From NCBI GenBank assembly GCA_023525975.1, contig CM042025.1:2619001-2683000 (forward strand): a stretch of DNA of 64,000 nt. The letters run 5' to 3'. Below, in pieces: positions 1-11,329 of this stretch (positions are counted from its first letter, which is position 1; each line of letters starts with the position of its first letter). The DNA comes from Smallanthus sonchifolius (taxonomy: Eukaryota > Streptophyta > Magnoliopsida > Asterales > Asteraceae). The notes under the pieces were generated by a model that was not told the origin of the DNA, made no database searches, and saw only the letters and a list, made by a program, of their open reading frames with translations. The position numbers and the translations under genes were made by a program.

Positions 1-916
1 CCCGGTGATGTCAGTTCATAAACCCGATTACTCAAGGGGAGGTATTTATATGTTGGAACCCCGGGGACGTGAGCGTCTAATCACGTAATGCATGAGAGCC
101 ATGCATGGTAACATGCGGGAGCTTGTGGACATGCATGGCGTTGTGTTAGTCGATCGAGTGAGAGTGTTTGCCGAGTCACGTGTTGACTCGTGTGTTATAC
201 ATATTGTAGGTACGAAATCGAAAGACACGTTTCAGAAGTTAGCGAGTTCTAGTGATCAAGGTGTTTCGAGCAAAGGTGAGTTTCTAATCCCCCTATTTAA
301 ATGGTTTTAAACGTTTTGGGGCTATCATACATACTCATGCAATATATGCTATTAACTAAACGTGACACAAGTCATGATGCGATTTAGAAGTGTTTATGGG
401 TTATTTATGTAATAATTTGACTAAGGGTCTACGTGGGGTTCTTAGAGTGTGTGTGAAAAGTTCGCAATACTAAACGTATTACGAATTTGGGGTTTTAAAC
501 TAATGAGCTACGTATTTAAATACCTAAATACGAAACTAAGGGTGGTGCGGGTCTTGTACCTAGAGTATGTGGGATAGTTATGGAACTATTGGTGGTATGA
601 TGTATAGTGATCTAGTAAGGGTGAGTCGGGATTGTATTTACATGTCGTACGGGTACGACTAGGAGGTATTGTTGGGTGTGCACGTACATGGTATGTGCAT
701 AGATAACGAGACATGATATTTGTATATGTGCTGCTTAAATAGTTTTGTATTGGAGTTATGAGTTAGTCGTGGTTAGTCGGGATATAAGCTAAACGCTTAT
801 GAATACGTGCAGGGTACATTATCCTAGTGCTACGTGTGGGGTGTAGGTGCAGTTAATGAGTCATGTAAATAGAGTATGATGTTATGTGTTTTATGCATGT
901 GTTGTGTGTATTGTGC
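1..916. other. Unassigned, probably repeat-derived sequence
   Basis: No convincing coding region is visible here; the few open frames are short and look like chance. The sequence is less AT-rich than later intergenic DNA and reads like degraded LTR-retrotransposon sequence, but I see no diagnostic domain, so this is only an impression. Confidence 0.3.
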
Positions 917-1025
917 CGTTGTCCTTGTGACACGGCGAGAATTGTTATTGTGTCGTTGTCCTTGTGACACGACGGGTATTGTGTTTGCATCGTTGTCTTT
1001 ATGACATGTCAAACGGGATTGTGAA
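917..1025. repeat. Short tandem repeat, period 37 bp, three copies
   Basis: The core CGTTGTCCTTGTGACAC recurs at 917 and 954, and in diverged form at 991, an exact 37-bp spacing. The block ends at the outer edge of the left inverted-repeat arm. No function is evident. Confidence 0.7.
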
Positions 1026-1886
1026 GGACGTAGTCCTTCGTGAAGTCACTAAAGGTGACAATATTTAGCAGGTTAACGATGAGCTCGGGGTGTGTCAAAC
1101 TCCCTGACGAGGGTGCAGTGACGAGGTATGTGTTTGGGATGATATTAACGTGGTGAGTAGATGTTATTAATGTGGTGTGTAGAGTCGGTTTGACCGTTGT
1201 GTCCGGATGAGGACATTGTCTTACAACTGTTATGTTAGTTGATTTATGAGAGTCTTGATTAGGGTTGGTCAAGTCAGTGTTTAGAGATTTATTGAGGTAA
1301 CCAGTGCTTGGTTGATATGTGTAGTAAATTCTGAGCTATAATAGTAGTAAGCTCGATCCACGACGGAGAAACTTACTGAGTTAAAGCTGGCGGGATGAGT
1401 CCAAGGTGGTGAATCTTTTGGGATATCATAAGATAACTGGGGTTATCTACATGATGATAATTTACAAAACTATTTTATAAGGACCGGAGGGCCTTGAGTA
1501 GAGATAAATATTAAATATGATGAGTTGACCATTGTTTAAATTAAACTATTAGAACTCACTCAGCGTAGCTGACTTTGTGTGTACATTAAATGGTGTTGCA
1601 GGTGAGCTTTGGGGTCGACGTATCTTGGCTTGGGAGCGTTGTTACTCGGATTGGTGTGCAGGCATTTGTGAGGTAAATTTAATGATGGTAACGATATTAA
1701 ATAGAAATTATTGTTTTAGAAAAACTTTCGTTATAGTTTGACTTATAACATGAGTATTTTAAAGAGAATAACCAGTTGTGAGAACCAACTGTAGGATGCC
1801 CGATTTGAGGCCTTACACCACCGATGATTGTTTCTTTGAAAACCAAGATGTTAGTGCAAGTCCAACAAATGCATACACACCATTAG
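1016..1886 (+). repeat. Left arm of a long inverted repeat
   Basis: Read in reverse complement, this arm matches 2390-3249 almost throughout. Examples are GTGAAGGACGTAGTCCTTCG at its outer end and GCATACACACCA at its inner end. Differences are scattered single bases and small indels, so the duplication is not brand new. The inner end contains a remnant resembling the copia SWxSKKQ motif. The arms are inverted, so they are not an LTR pair. Confidence 0.85.
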
Positions 1887-2389
1887 CTTGTGAAGATTTC
1901 TGCAATCTGATCGTCCGTCAATATAAACTGTACATTGGGTTTTCCTTGAGCCACTTTTTCATGAACAAAGTGAAAATCATTTTCAACATGCTTTGTTCGA
2001 GCATGAAAGGCCGGATTAGCTGCAAGATAGGTTGAACCGAGATTATCACGCCAGAAAGTGAGAGTACATTTTGTTTCTATCTCAAGTTCTCGAAGAAAAG
2101 CTTCTAGCTAGGTTAATTCTGCAACTATATCTGCTAGATCTTTGTATTCTGACTCAGTGGATGACCTGGAAACGGTTTTCTGTTTTCGTGCAGTCTAGAG
2201 ATAATGTTAGAATCCAAATAGATAGCAAATCTCTCGTGGATATGAACGGTCATTCGAGCATCTACCCCAATCAGCATCTGAAAAGGCTTGAAAAGTGGAG
2301 GTTCTATGCTAGTGAACGTCAGTGAAGGCTTGGAGAGTGGAACCAGAATTGTGGCGAATGAGTAGACCATGATTGATACAAATTTCACT
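1887..2389 (-). pseudogene. Broken Ty1-copia RNase H fragment
   Basis: On the minus strand, three frames together give the copia polyprotein C-terminus. In order, these are an HGLLIRH-like segment, SDADWG, ARKQKTVSRSSTESEYKDLA, a WLEAFLRELEI-like helix, WRDNLGSTYLAANPAFHART, KHVENDFHFV and DDQIAEIF. Stops and frameshifts interrupt it, so it is dead. It forms the centre of the large inverted repeat. The integrase and reverse transcriptase parts are absent. Confidence 0.8.
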
Positions 2390-3249
2390 AGTGGTGTGTA
2401 TGCATTTGTTGGACTTGCACTAACATCTTGGTTTTCAAAGAAACAATCATCGGTGGTGTAAGGCCTCAAATCGGGTATCCTACAGTTGTTCTCACAACTG
2501 GTTATTCTCTTTAAAATACTCGTGTTATAAGTCAAACTATAACGAAAGTTTTTCTAAAACAATAATTTCTATTTAATATCGTTACCATCATTAAATTTAC
2601 CTCACAAATGAATGCACACCAATCCGAGTAACAACGCTCCCAAGCCAAGATACGTCGACCACAAAGCTCACCTGCAACACCATTTAATGTACACACAAAG
2701 TCAGCTACGCTGAGTGAGTTCTAATAGTTTAATTTAAACAATGGTCAACTCATCATATTTAATATTTATCTCTACTCAAGGCCTTCCGGTCCTTATAAAA
2801 TAGTTTTGTAAATTATCATCATGTAGATAACCCCAGCTATCTTATGATATCCTAAAAGATTCACCACCTTGGACTCATCCCGCCAGCTTTAACTCAGTAA
2901 GTCTCTCCGTCGTGGATCGAGCTTACTACTATGATAGCTCAGAATTTACTACACATATCAACCAAGCACTGGTTACCTCAATAAATCTCTAAACACTGAC
3001 TTGACCAACCCTAATCAAGACTCTCATAAATCAACTAACATAACAGTTGTAAGACAATGTCCTCATCCGGACACAACGGTCAAACCGACTCTACACACCA
3101 CATTAATAACATCTACTCACCACGTTAATATCATCCCAAACACATACCTCGTCAGTCAGGGCGTTTGACACACCCCGAGCTCATCGCTAACCTGCTAAAT
3201 ATTGTCACCTTTAGTGACTTCACGAAGGACTACGTCCTTCACAATCCAG
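2390..3249 (-). repeat. Right arm of a long inverted repeat
   Basis: Reverse-complement partner of 1016-1886. The outer end carries CGAAGGACTACGTCCTTCAC. Near the inner end the plus strand reads ALTSWFSKKQSSV, like the copia RNase H motif SWSSKKQ, so part of the arm is itself retrotransposon-derived. A transcript crossing both arms could fold into a hairpin of about 0.86 kb. Confidence 0.85.
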
Positions 3250-4436
3250 TTTCAAACTAAGATTCATGTTCTTACGTTTCAAACTACATGTCGCTCCCTA
3301 CCCTTAGCTTGTGGGGGAATATTAGTTCATACTGTGATTAACAATATTATGAGGTAGTATTATGTAAATATGATTATTATATATAACCCTCATTGTAACC
3401 CTAGTGACACACAATTATCAATACAATCACAATTTACACACTTAAGGTTATCTATGATCAGAACAAGAGGTTTTTCTTACTAAAAAAACATTGCATTCCA
3501 AAAGTAGCTTGTAGGATGAATCCAGAGTTAGGTTGTGTGACTTAATTTGTTAACCATAAAATTAGTTTTAGGTTTCGATGTTTTTGCATTACACACTTTA
3601 AATTTTGTACGTTATGATATACAAAAATTTTTATGGATTATAGATCCCTTCCCTTTTTTTTAGTTGTAAGATTAGTTGCAACTTCACAACCAAGTTAGAT
3701 AAACAAAAGTCTACTTTATTGTATCTTATCGAAATATATACCAAGTTTAATCAAGTATGATAAATTCTTTTGGGTTATCAACCAATATGTGTTTTTAATT
3801 ATTAACCATGCCAAATACTATAATTAATATATATCCTATATATAACTTATGGGATTATAACAACCACCAAATCTTACATATTCTTTTCTTAATTAGACTA
3901 GGTATTCGGCCGAATTTTTATTATACTAAATTAATAATCATACTAGACTTGGCATGTTTATAGCATATCCCATTAAAACTTGAAGAACATTTACATCGAA
4001 ATAGAAGGCAAACGACCAAGCTGCACTGTTAGCCATTATTAATTTATTTCAAATTTACGAATACATACTATACAATTGTTAACAAATGCTAGGATGTAGG
4101 ATTTTTTTTCTTTTGCATTTTAGTCATGATAATTAGTAGATATGAAAATTTGTGTATAATAATTCAAAAGGTCAAGAAGTTAACTTGGATTATTCTGTTG
4201 TTTTTTTTCTTCACAAAATGATTTGGAGGCATTGTGAGGTCTTGCCACTTGACGTCCCTAAATTTTATTTACAAGTTTGGGAAATGTCAACAAACTATTT
4301 TTATTTATGATTTTTTACATTTATAAATCTTATTTATGATTTTTTTTACTTTTATAAATCTTATTGTACCAATACTAAACATGAATATTTGTCTCTGACC
4401 AGTTCTAAAACCAATCTTCTTGAACATTTGTGTTCC
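3250..4436. other. AT-rich spacer upstream of the peroxidase gene
   Basis: No gene is visible. Around 3305-3335 there is a purine-rich GCTTGTGGGGGAATATTAG, which resembles a copia polypurine tract at the start of a 3' LTR. It may be left over from the retrotransposon material next door. The rest is AT-rich flank of the peroxidase gene. Confidence 0.4.
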
Positions 4437-4445
4437 TTATAAATA
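4437..4445 (+). promoter_or_regulatory. Putative TATA box of the peroxidase gene
   Basis: TTATAAATA lies 68-76 bp before the ATG at 4513, which leaves a plausible 5' leader of about 40 bases. Confidence 0.6.
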
Positions 4446-4512
4446 ACATAAGACCACAACAATATTATACAACACAGAATTTATACTAAGAAAAAACTTT
4501 TGGTCACCAATT

Positions 4513-6166
4513 ATGAAGAAGATGTACATCATAAGCTTCTTATTTCTTTTTGTTTCTCTCATTTTTTCTATTGCCACCTCATCTTCATATTCAGGTTTGT
4601 CATCAAGTTATTATGATCGAGTGTGTCCAGAAGCTCTCCCGACCATCAAACGTGTGGTGGAGGATGCATTGGCACAAGAACGCCGCATGGGTGCTTCTCT
4701 ATTACGTCTTCATTTTCATGATTGTTTTGTTAACGTAAGTAACTTATTTCTACCGATTTATATATGAAATTCCATGTTTGTTAATCATGATGCATGGATA
4801 TCGGTTGCAAAGTTATATTTTTGCCATCGAAACTCCTAGCTAGCTTGTTGAACTAATATGTTCATACAATTATCAAAATCACACAGAAGAATTAACGAAA
4901 GTTAGCATTAACACCTAAACTAGTTACAAAATTAAAAGCATAAAATCTAAACTTGTTACTTTAAACCCTTAATACCCAAACATGTTACTTTCTGCAAACC
5001 ACATGGACTATTTGTGTAATTAACTCTAAATGAGAGCAGTTTTTCGGGTTTCAACAATAGACTCACATAATGTAATCATTTTTCTTGAATTTATTCTATC
5101 AATAATGAAGTTTTTCTTTTGGTTTGTTAAGCATTTTTCTTGAATTGAGAAATCACAAACTTCCATTATACTTTCTCACGATTTGGTAGGAAATCTGAAT
5201 TTTTGATTTATATATTTAGGCTATACTATAGCAAATAATTCTTTATATAATTATGTTGCATTTGACGGACAAACAAGGCGTTGCAAAGAAGTGTCAACTT
5301 GTAGCATATAATAATACTTATTTAATTATGTAGGGATGTGACGCTTCCATTCTTTTGGATCAAACGTCAACAATAGATAGTGAGAAAAATGCAGCCCCTA
5401 ACGTAAATTCTGCTAGAGGATTCGAGGTTATTGACAAAATCAAGTTTGAGGTTGACAAAGTTTGTCGCCGGCCAGCTGTATCTTGTGCCGACATCTTAGC
5501 TGTTGCTGCTCGCGATTCTGTCGTTACAGTAAGTAAATCATGTTAATCAAAACCTAGAAAAGTAATACATTAATATTATTGTTAATTTCTCTTATGTATG
5601 GTGTGTAGCTTGGTGGCCCATCGTGGAAAGTTAAGCTTGGAAGAAGAGACTCAACCACCGCTAGTCGGACTGCAGCTAACACTAACCTCCCATCACCTTT
5701 CTTGGACTTACCCGCCCTAATAAAGAACTTTGAGGAGCACGGGCTCGATGAGAAGGACTTAGTTGTGCTTTCGGGTGCACACACCCTAGGGTTTGCTAAG
5801 TGTCTAACCTTTAGAGATCGTATTCACAACGATACCAACATTGATCTAGCCTTTGCGAGCCACCTCCGGACCATTTGTCCCCAAGTCGGGGGTGACTCAA
5901 GGCTTGCACCACTTGACCTGACACCACACTCGTTTGACGTGAAGTACTTCACCAATTTGGTGAGTAAAAAAGGGCTTTTAAGCTCTGATCAAGCACTTTT
6001 TAATGGTGGTGAAACCGATGACCTTGTTTCAAAATACAAAGGGAATCAAAAAGAGTTCTCAGATGATTTTGTAAAGTCTATGATTAAAATGGGTGACATA
6101 AAGCCATTAACAGGGAATAGAGGTCAAATTCGCAACAACTGTAGGAAAATTAATTTAAAATATTAA
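4513..6166 (+). CDS. Class III secretory peroxidase, three exons, 324 residues
   Basis: Exons are 4513-4734, 5334-5528 and 5609-6166, joined by GT-AG introns in phase 0. The product is a plant class III haem peroxidase (EC 1.11.1.7), which oxidises phenolics or makes reactive oxygen with H2O2 in the wall or vacuole. Residues 1-25 form a hydrophobic signal peptide. The distal haem pocket is RLHFHDCF, with Arg65 and His69. GCDAS at 75-79 is a calcium and disulphide region. The proximal ligand is His197 in VVLSGAHTLG. Cys38 and the other conserved cysteines are present, and length is typical. Exon 1 ends at HDCFVN, the classical first intron site. The common third intron, after the proximal His region, is absent. 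It appears intact. Substrate cannot be read from the sequence. Confidence 0.95.
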
Positions 6167-8154
6167 GAGTCGATTGAGCATGCTAATATATTTTATGATA
6201 ATCTAATTATATTATGAATTTCAGCATTTTTTTCTAATATTGTGGTCAAGCTAGATGTCGATTTATTGAAAAGTGTTATATTTCAAATTAAAATGGTTTG
6301 TAATTTGTTTGTTATTAATTATGAAATTATTAAGATGTGTTCTTTTTATATCCCGATATAGATTACGTAGGTTGAATTGTTAGTTGCTTGCTATTTTCAA
6401 TACTATTTTTTTCTAATATTGTGAGGTTTTGACGTAGCTTGTTACCCGTTTACATACCACTATATTGCAATTCTCCTTCTTACTTAATAAATTTTCAGTC
6501 AAATTTCTTTTACCCAAGGATAAAGAGATAAGTTGCAGTGAGATTTTATGAGGGGATAAAGCGATCAATGGTTGTAGTTTAGGTGGTGAATTGTAAATTG
6601 AGGCATAACAAACAAAGGCATTAATGCTTTATGTAGGTACACCGTATATCCCTGAAAAGGGAAAGTGACCTGTCGGTAATTCCGGGTCTTCGGCTGAAGG
6701 TAGCCGACCATCACTGTTACACTTAGACTTGTCGCCATCTAATTACACGCCTCAGTTTTAAAAGCCGATCGATTTCCTCCTGCTACTCATACCATCCGAT
6801 TTAACTTCCTCCTCTCGTGCCATTGTTACCGGTGAGATTTCAAGATCTCCGGCTACCGCAATCAACCACCAAAACCCTACCCCACACTCTGTCTCCATCT
6901 CCTAGTAACCGCAACGACTGCTTCAGACCACCGGAGACGGCGCCAACGTTGGACCGTTTTCTTGCCGGTCGGGACGAGACAGCCGAAGAAGATAGAATGA
7001 AGTGCTGAAAGATGGAAAATATTTTCCTATTTGGCCCTCATACTTTTGATAACAACTTGACTCACCCTTGGAGTTTGATGAGATTACTTTAACACATATT
7101 TTGATTTAAGTATAATATAATACATCACTAAATTAACATAAGTATACTTTATGAGATTACAGGTCATACTGATAAATGGATATAATCATATCAACTAAAT
7201 TAACGTCTTCATATTTGGTTTTTTCGCTGCGAGTTAACGATCTAACCCTGTCAAATGTTCGATGTGTAGTGTGATACGTTTGGGTCGGTTTCAAATTAGG
7301 GGTGATAAACAAAGTTGGGATTGTAAAACTTTGGATTGACGGTTAATAAAGAATGAGTTGTTTGTGTTCCAATGATTCATGGTTGTTGGTCAGATGAAAA
7401 ATGTTTCAAAATGGGTTTTTTATAGATTTTTTCAAAAATTATTCTTATTTTTTTTAAATTTAAATTGATTCGTCGGCTCTTTTTGGTTAGGAATACGAGC
7501 CTTAGCAGCTCTTTCTTCCGTCGGACGCCCGTGGTTCCTTCCACCCGTCCAAAACCCCTCAAAAAGGCCCATTGGAGGCGATGTCTCACGCCCTTTTGAG
7601 TTGTGTAAAAGAAGATTTTTTTTAAGTTAATAAAAAGAAATCCCTTAAACTAAATAGAATAAATTTATTTTGTTTGTTTTTATTGGTGATATATTTTTGT
7701 TATCTATTAATTTACTGTTTATGAGTTTAGGTTTTTGTTTATTTTTCCTGTTTTTTATCACTCTTAATTTGATTGTTTATATAATTGAACATTTCTAAAA
7801 CATAAAATACGTAGAGTACAATTGTAAAATATCATAACTTAAGGCCGAGATAGCATAATGCATCCTTGAGGGTAAAATGGACAATTTACGTGTTTTCTAA
7901 CAGATCTTCGACGGCCGTTAGCCTCAGGGACTTAATAGAAGAAAAATAGAAACCACAGGGACTCAAGGGTCGAAATTTCAAAAATAAGGACCCAATGTAT
8001 GGATTGGAGTAAACCAGATGGACACAAATTGCAATTTTATCACTCTTTAAAATATGACGTTTTTGTAATATTCCAAATTTGTTATTTCAACGTGCTTATT
8101 TTTATCAGTGTTTCAACGTGAATTTTTTTCGAGGGATGAATAACAGTGTCTAAG
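6167..8154. other. Intergenic DNA without a supported gene
   Basis: The peroxidase 3' flank runs into AT-rich DNA. The stretch at 6700-7010 is richer in CT and GC and has a 63-codon frame, but it has no recognisable domain or splice partner. At 7860-8040 there is a segment resembling the ends of common plant repeats. I found no defined boundaries. Confidence 0.4.
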
Positions 8155-8348
8155 GGGCTGTTAGGTAGACTCTTAATGGTCATTAAGAGGCTACCTCTTA
8201 ATGGTTCAAATCCTTTTAATGGTTAAGAGCTAACATCTTAATGGTAAGTCCTCACAAGTTACATGACCCCTTACCTCTTAACCATTAAGATGCTTTGAAC
8301 CATTAAGAGGTAGCCTCTTAATGATCGTTAAGAGGCTACCAAACAGCA
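8155..8348. mobile_element. Fold-back MITE, hAT-like termini
   Basis: The element is nearly a perfect palindrome of about 195 bp. The left end GGCTGTTAGGTAG matches the right end CTACCAAACAGC inverted, and most of the interior pairs through repeats of CTCTTAATGGT and ACCATTAAGAG. The flanks share CTAAG, so the target duplication is only partly clear. It has no coding capacity. The RNA would form a long hairpin. Confidence 0.8.
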
Positions 8349-9549
8349 CCTAAGTCTTTGAAAGATAGCCTTACACTCCGTCGCAACATGCTAGTTTCGT
8401 CCACTAGTTAGGTTTTCAAGAGCATAGAATATTATTCCCTTGTATTTGAACCCAAAGGAATTAAGTGGCGGAGATACATATATACTACAAGTTATAAGTT
8501 TAAGCTACTCACTAAAGTTATCAAGTGGATGCAATATATTTTCTTCAATTCCGTTGGTCTTGTTTACAACGTTGTACATTTTATGGATGCGGGCGCCACC
8601 GAAACTCGGATTTATTCTCATAAAAAGAGAGTTGTATGCCATGAAAATTCAAAAACCTCTAAATTTGAACTTAACGTGAATGACTAATTAATTCTAGTAG
8701 GCATTGTTAAACTTTGTAAACATAACTAATTAATAAAGATATGAATGAAGAAATTAGCTCTTTACTAATGCATCATTGCCTTTTCGTTCTTGAACTATTA
8801 ATGCTTGATTAAGCGATTCCAAATCCTCAAGTTCACTTTCTTTTTCTTTAAGATTATTTTGAATTGATTTCATTTTGTTCTTTGCTTCAAGACGTTGTTC
8901 ATCAATCATGATTTCATTTTGTTCCTTTTCTTTAGGGTATATCTTTTAAGTCTGTTAACATACCTTTTGATACTCACCTAATTTCAACACTCTTTCATCT
9001 GCCTTTTTCTGTTCCAAAATTGCCAATTCAATCTGCCGAAAAAACATATAAAAAGATTTTTTTTCATCAAATCAAGGTATATCTTTTAAGTTGTATTTTC
9101 TTTACCGATATGATATGTATCCGAATTATGCTAAATTTGATATGGAAGCTCTTTAACATGTTTTTAGCTTGTGCCCTAAGCCTCGCGCTTTTTAGATAAA
9201 CATCCATGTATTTTAAGGGTTTATTTGACATTTGGGCTCTCTTTTTTCGTTTAAATGTATACTTAATGTTTTTCTCCTTCTTGCTCTATAACTTATCTAT
9301 CGTGTATCACTTATAATGCTACATAAATTTTGTAGTTCATAGTCTCAAACTTGATTGTAAAACCCTATTAATACTTGGTTTTATACATATCAGGTGTCTA
9401 GTTACTTTATTATTTACTTAAATTATATATATGTCGAATAGTCCTCTTTGCAGCTCCTTAGTTTTTTTTCTTAATGACATTAAAGTCATAACACAGTTTG
9501 CGTTTTTGTTTGTTACTTGCATGTCTGAATTTTATGGTCCTCTGACATG
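8349..9549. other. AT-rich intergenic DNA
   Basis: Short open frames only, none with a recognisable domain. No element boundaries found. Confidence 0.4.
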
Positions 9550-9755
9550 GAGAAGGAAAAAAACAAAGGAATGAATTACTAATTAATATTTGTGATAACT
9601 AACACAAATAGACTGCTTTAAATAAATCAGACCGTCGTATTTGACCTCTTTATAACACCGCTTTAAAAGAGGTCAAATACGTCAGTCTTCTTTTTTTAAA
9701 GCGGCCGGTTAGTTATCACAAATATTAATTACTAAATCATTCCTTTGTTTTTCTC
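9550..9755. mobile_element. Fold-back MITE of about 206 bp
   Basis: The left half has GAGAAGGAAAAAAACAAAGG, AATTAATATTTGTGATAACT and GTATTTGACCTCTTT. All return inverted in the right half (AAAGAGGTCAAATAC, AGTTATCACAAATATTAATT, CCTTTGTTTTTCTC). The loop is only a few bases. No target duplication is clear. Confidence 0.8.
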
Positions 9756-9843
9756 TAGGAACACGAAGTTATGAGAATGTCATGAGTTCAAGTCCCACTT
9801 TCACATGATTAAAAGAAATTGTTTTTCAAAAAAAAAAAAAAAA
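9756..9843 (+). mobile_element. SINE 3' fragment
   Basis: It holds a box-B-like GAGTTCAAGTCCCA followed by a run of about 17 A residues at 9827-9843, as in a tRNA-derived SINE tail. The box A half is missing or displaced by the adjacent fold-back element. Confidence 0.45.
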
Positions 9844-10422
9844 ATAGGCTAGCTACCATTAATTTATGACACTCAAATTTACCATACTTGATAGCAGTGA
9901 ATCGGTTAATTATTACCCTGCTTTATTTTTATTATATAAGCGATGAAAGTGAATAGGTAAATGTTTATCGATTCAAATTATAGTTTTTAGTAAAGATGGA
10001 AAAACGGGAACATCTGGTTGAGTCAAGTAACGGCTTCACTTTAAACTAGTTTGGATTACAACAGGTTCGGGTCAAGACGGGTCATTTTAAAAAAATATCA
10101 ATTTGGTTTGGTAAAAACGAGTTCTGGCCAAAATGGACATGATTGAAATGAATCGTGTTAGGCTTAACTGATTGTATTATATTTACTTTTCTGATACTTA
10201 AAATTAAAATATAAAATGATAAGATTTTGTGTTTGATACAAATAACGTATTTGGTTTAATATTGTATTTTAACTTTTATTGTTCAAGTGTTTGAATCAGA
10301 CATCATAATGTAGTTAAGATATTGAATATGAGATAATATACTAATTATATATCTATTTCGAGGCAAATAGTTAAGTTTTATTATTTTATAAGTTGGCCAC
10401 TAAACTTTGGGTTTTTACAATT
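9844..10422. other. Intergenic DNA
   Basis: AT-rich, with some degenerate repeats of the AACGGG type near 9990-10140. No gene is supported. Confidence 0.35.
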
Positions 10423-10486
10423 GCTTGCTTTAAATAGTGGGTTTCACTCCTTTTGCTTTCTCTACGAAACCGATGTGGGATGGACT
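10423..10486 (-). promoter_or_regulatory. Orphan U-snRNA promoter (duplicated U5 promoter)
   Basis: On the minus strand, a perfect plant upstream sequence element ATCCCACATCG (10481-10471) is followed after 34 bp by TATTTAAA (10436-10429). This is the spacing known for pol II snRNA promoters in plants. The spacer and flanks match the U5 promoter at 11279-11329, but homology stops just after GCAAGCA and no U5 body follows. Likely a partial duplication. Confidence 0.7.
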
Positions 10487-11139
10487 CCATATACTACTTT
10501 TTGCCAATTTTCAAGCCCCCACACCCCTTCACCGCTTTCAAATCATGGACTCGAATAACCCACAGAACTGTTGACAACATCAGGGTATCAGTTGAGGTTG
10601 AATTGAAACTGGACGATGAGCCGAATACATGTTTTAGTTCTCGAAAACACAAATCTAAAACATTACCGCCTCGTGTTTTAAAAATAAAGAAATTGGTTTG
10701 GTTAAGATTTTGAAACCAAAAACATGTGTTTGACCATGTCTTGTAGGGATGTGCACCTTTAAAAAACTTGACCATATTGTAAGGTAGTTAGACTATACTG
10801 TATCTGGCTGCATTTGGCCATTTGTAAATTAATAACAAACCTTTTTTTATCCCATCTGTCATCTGGACTCAAAACACCTCAGCAAATCAAACACAGGTTC
10901 TTGATCAGACCTTAATGTTTCTTGAAACCATGAGACATACGGGTTATGTCTTGAACCTGTAGCGGTGGAGCTGGTAGGCCAACCAAGTAGCTTTGGGAAG
11001 GCTGGTCGGTTACAACTAAGAGTCCTATACAAGGACGACCCAACCATTCATAGTGAAGTCCTCTAGGGTTTATTTTCTGAAAGATCAGTTTCAATTCAGA
11101 CCGGCCAATGCTAAGAAATTGTACAAGACTACATTAAAA
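10487..11139. other. Spacer between the two snRNA promoter copies
   Basis: Frames on both strands reach 60-93 codons but show no domain, and frames that overlap each other on both strands argue against coding. It separates the orphan promoter from the U5 gene. Confidence 0.4.
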
Positions 11140-11158
11140 TTGAACTAAAAACAATGGT
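11140..11158 (-). terminator. snRNA 3' box of the U5 gene
   Basis: Just after the U5 3' stem, the minus strand reads CAACCATTG, a short T-run, then AGTTCAA at 11146-11140. This fits the plant pol II snRNA 3' end signal CA(N)3-10AGTNNAA, with a slightly longer spacer. Confidence 0.65.
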
Positions 11159-11159
11159 T

Positions 11160-11274
11160 GGAGCCTTTCAAAAGAAGAAGACTCTCCAAAAATAGAGGTA
11201 TGCCACTTGAAGTAGTGAGCACACGGTATTCTTTAGTAAAAGGTGAAAGAAGAGTTCGCTTTGTGCTCACTGCT
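11160..11274 (-). ncRNA. U5: U5 spliceosomal snRNA
   Basis: U5 holds the exons in register during both splicing steps as the core of the U5 snRNP. On the minus strand, stem I is formed by GTGAGCAC (11270-11263) and GTGCTCAC downstream. The internal loop contains AGCGAACT. Stem Ic is TTCTTT/AAAGAA, enclosing loop I ACCTTTTAC (11244-11236). The Sm site ATTTTTGG is at 11193-11186, and a 3' hairpin closed by GGAG/CTCC follows. Upstream are a USE and TATA box, and downstream is a 3' box. Loop I in other organisms begins with G (GCCUUUUAC), so the A here is unusual and could mark a variant or a decaying copy. The 5' end is uncertain by about 15 bases, because the TATA box is closer than usual. Confidence 0.85.
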
Positions 11275-11278
11275 TGCA

Positions 11279-11329
11279 TTATATAGTGATTTTCACTCCT
11301 GTGCTTTCTCTAAGAAACCGACGTGGGAT
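11279..11329 (-). promoter_or_regulatory. U5 snRNA promoter (USE plus TATA)
   Basis: The USE ATCCCACGTCG is at 11329-11319, one base from the consensus RTCCCACATCG. CTATATAA at 11286-11279 follows after a 32-bp spacer. This spacing is of the pol II class rather than the pol III (U6) class. The distance from the TATA box to the inferred RNA start is short. Confidence 0.8.

Noticed and set aside
1016..3249. Arms of the large inverted repeat as an LTR pair
   Set aside because: LTRs are direct repeats. These arms are inverted, and neither the TG/CA ends nor a target duplication is present.
6817..7008. 63-codon frame in a moderately GC-rich patch
   Set aside because: No domain, splice partner or promoter; proline/threonine-rich composition fits CT-rich noncoding DNA.
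10453..11094. Several overlapping frames of 60-93 codons on both strands
   Set aside because: They overlap on opposite strands and the left ones run over the snRNA promoter copy. No known domain.
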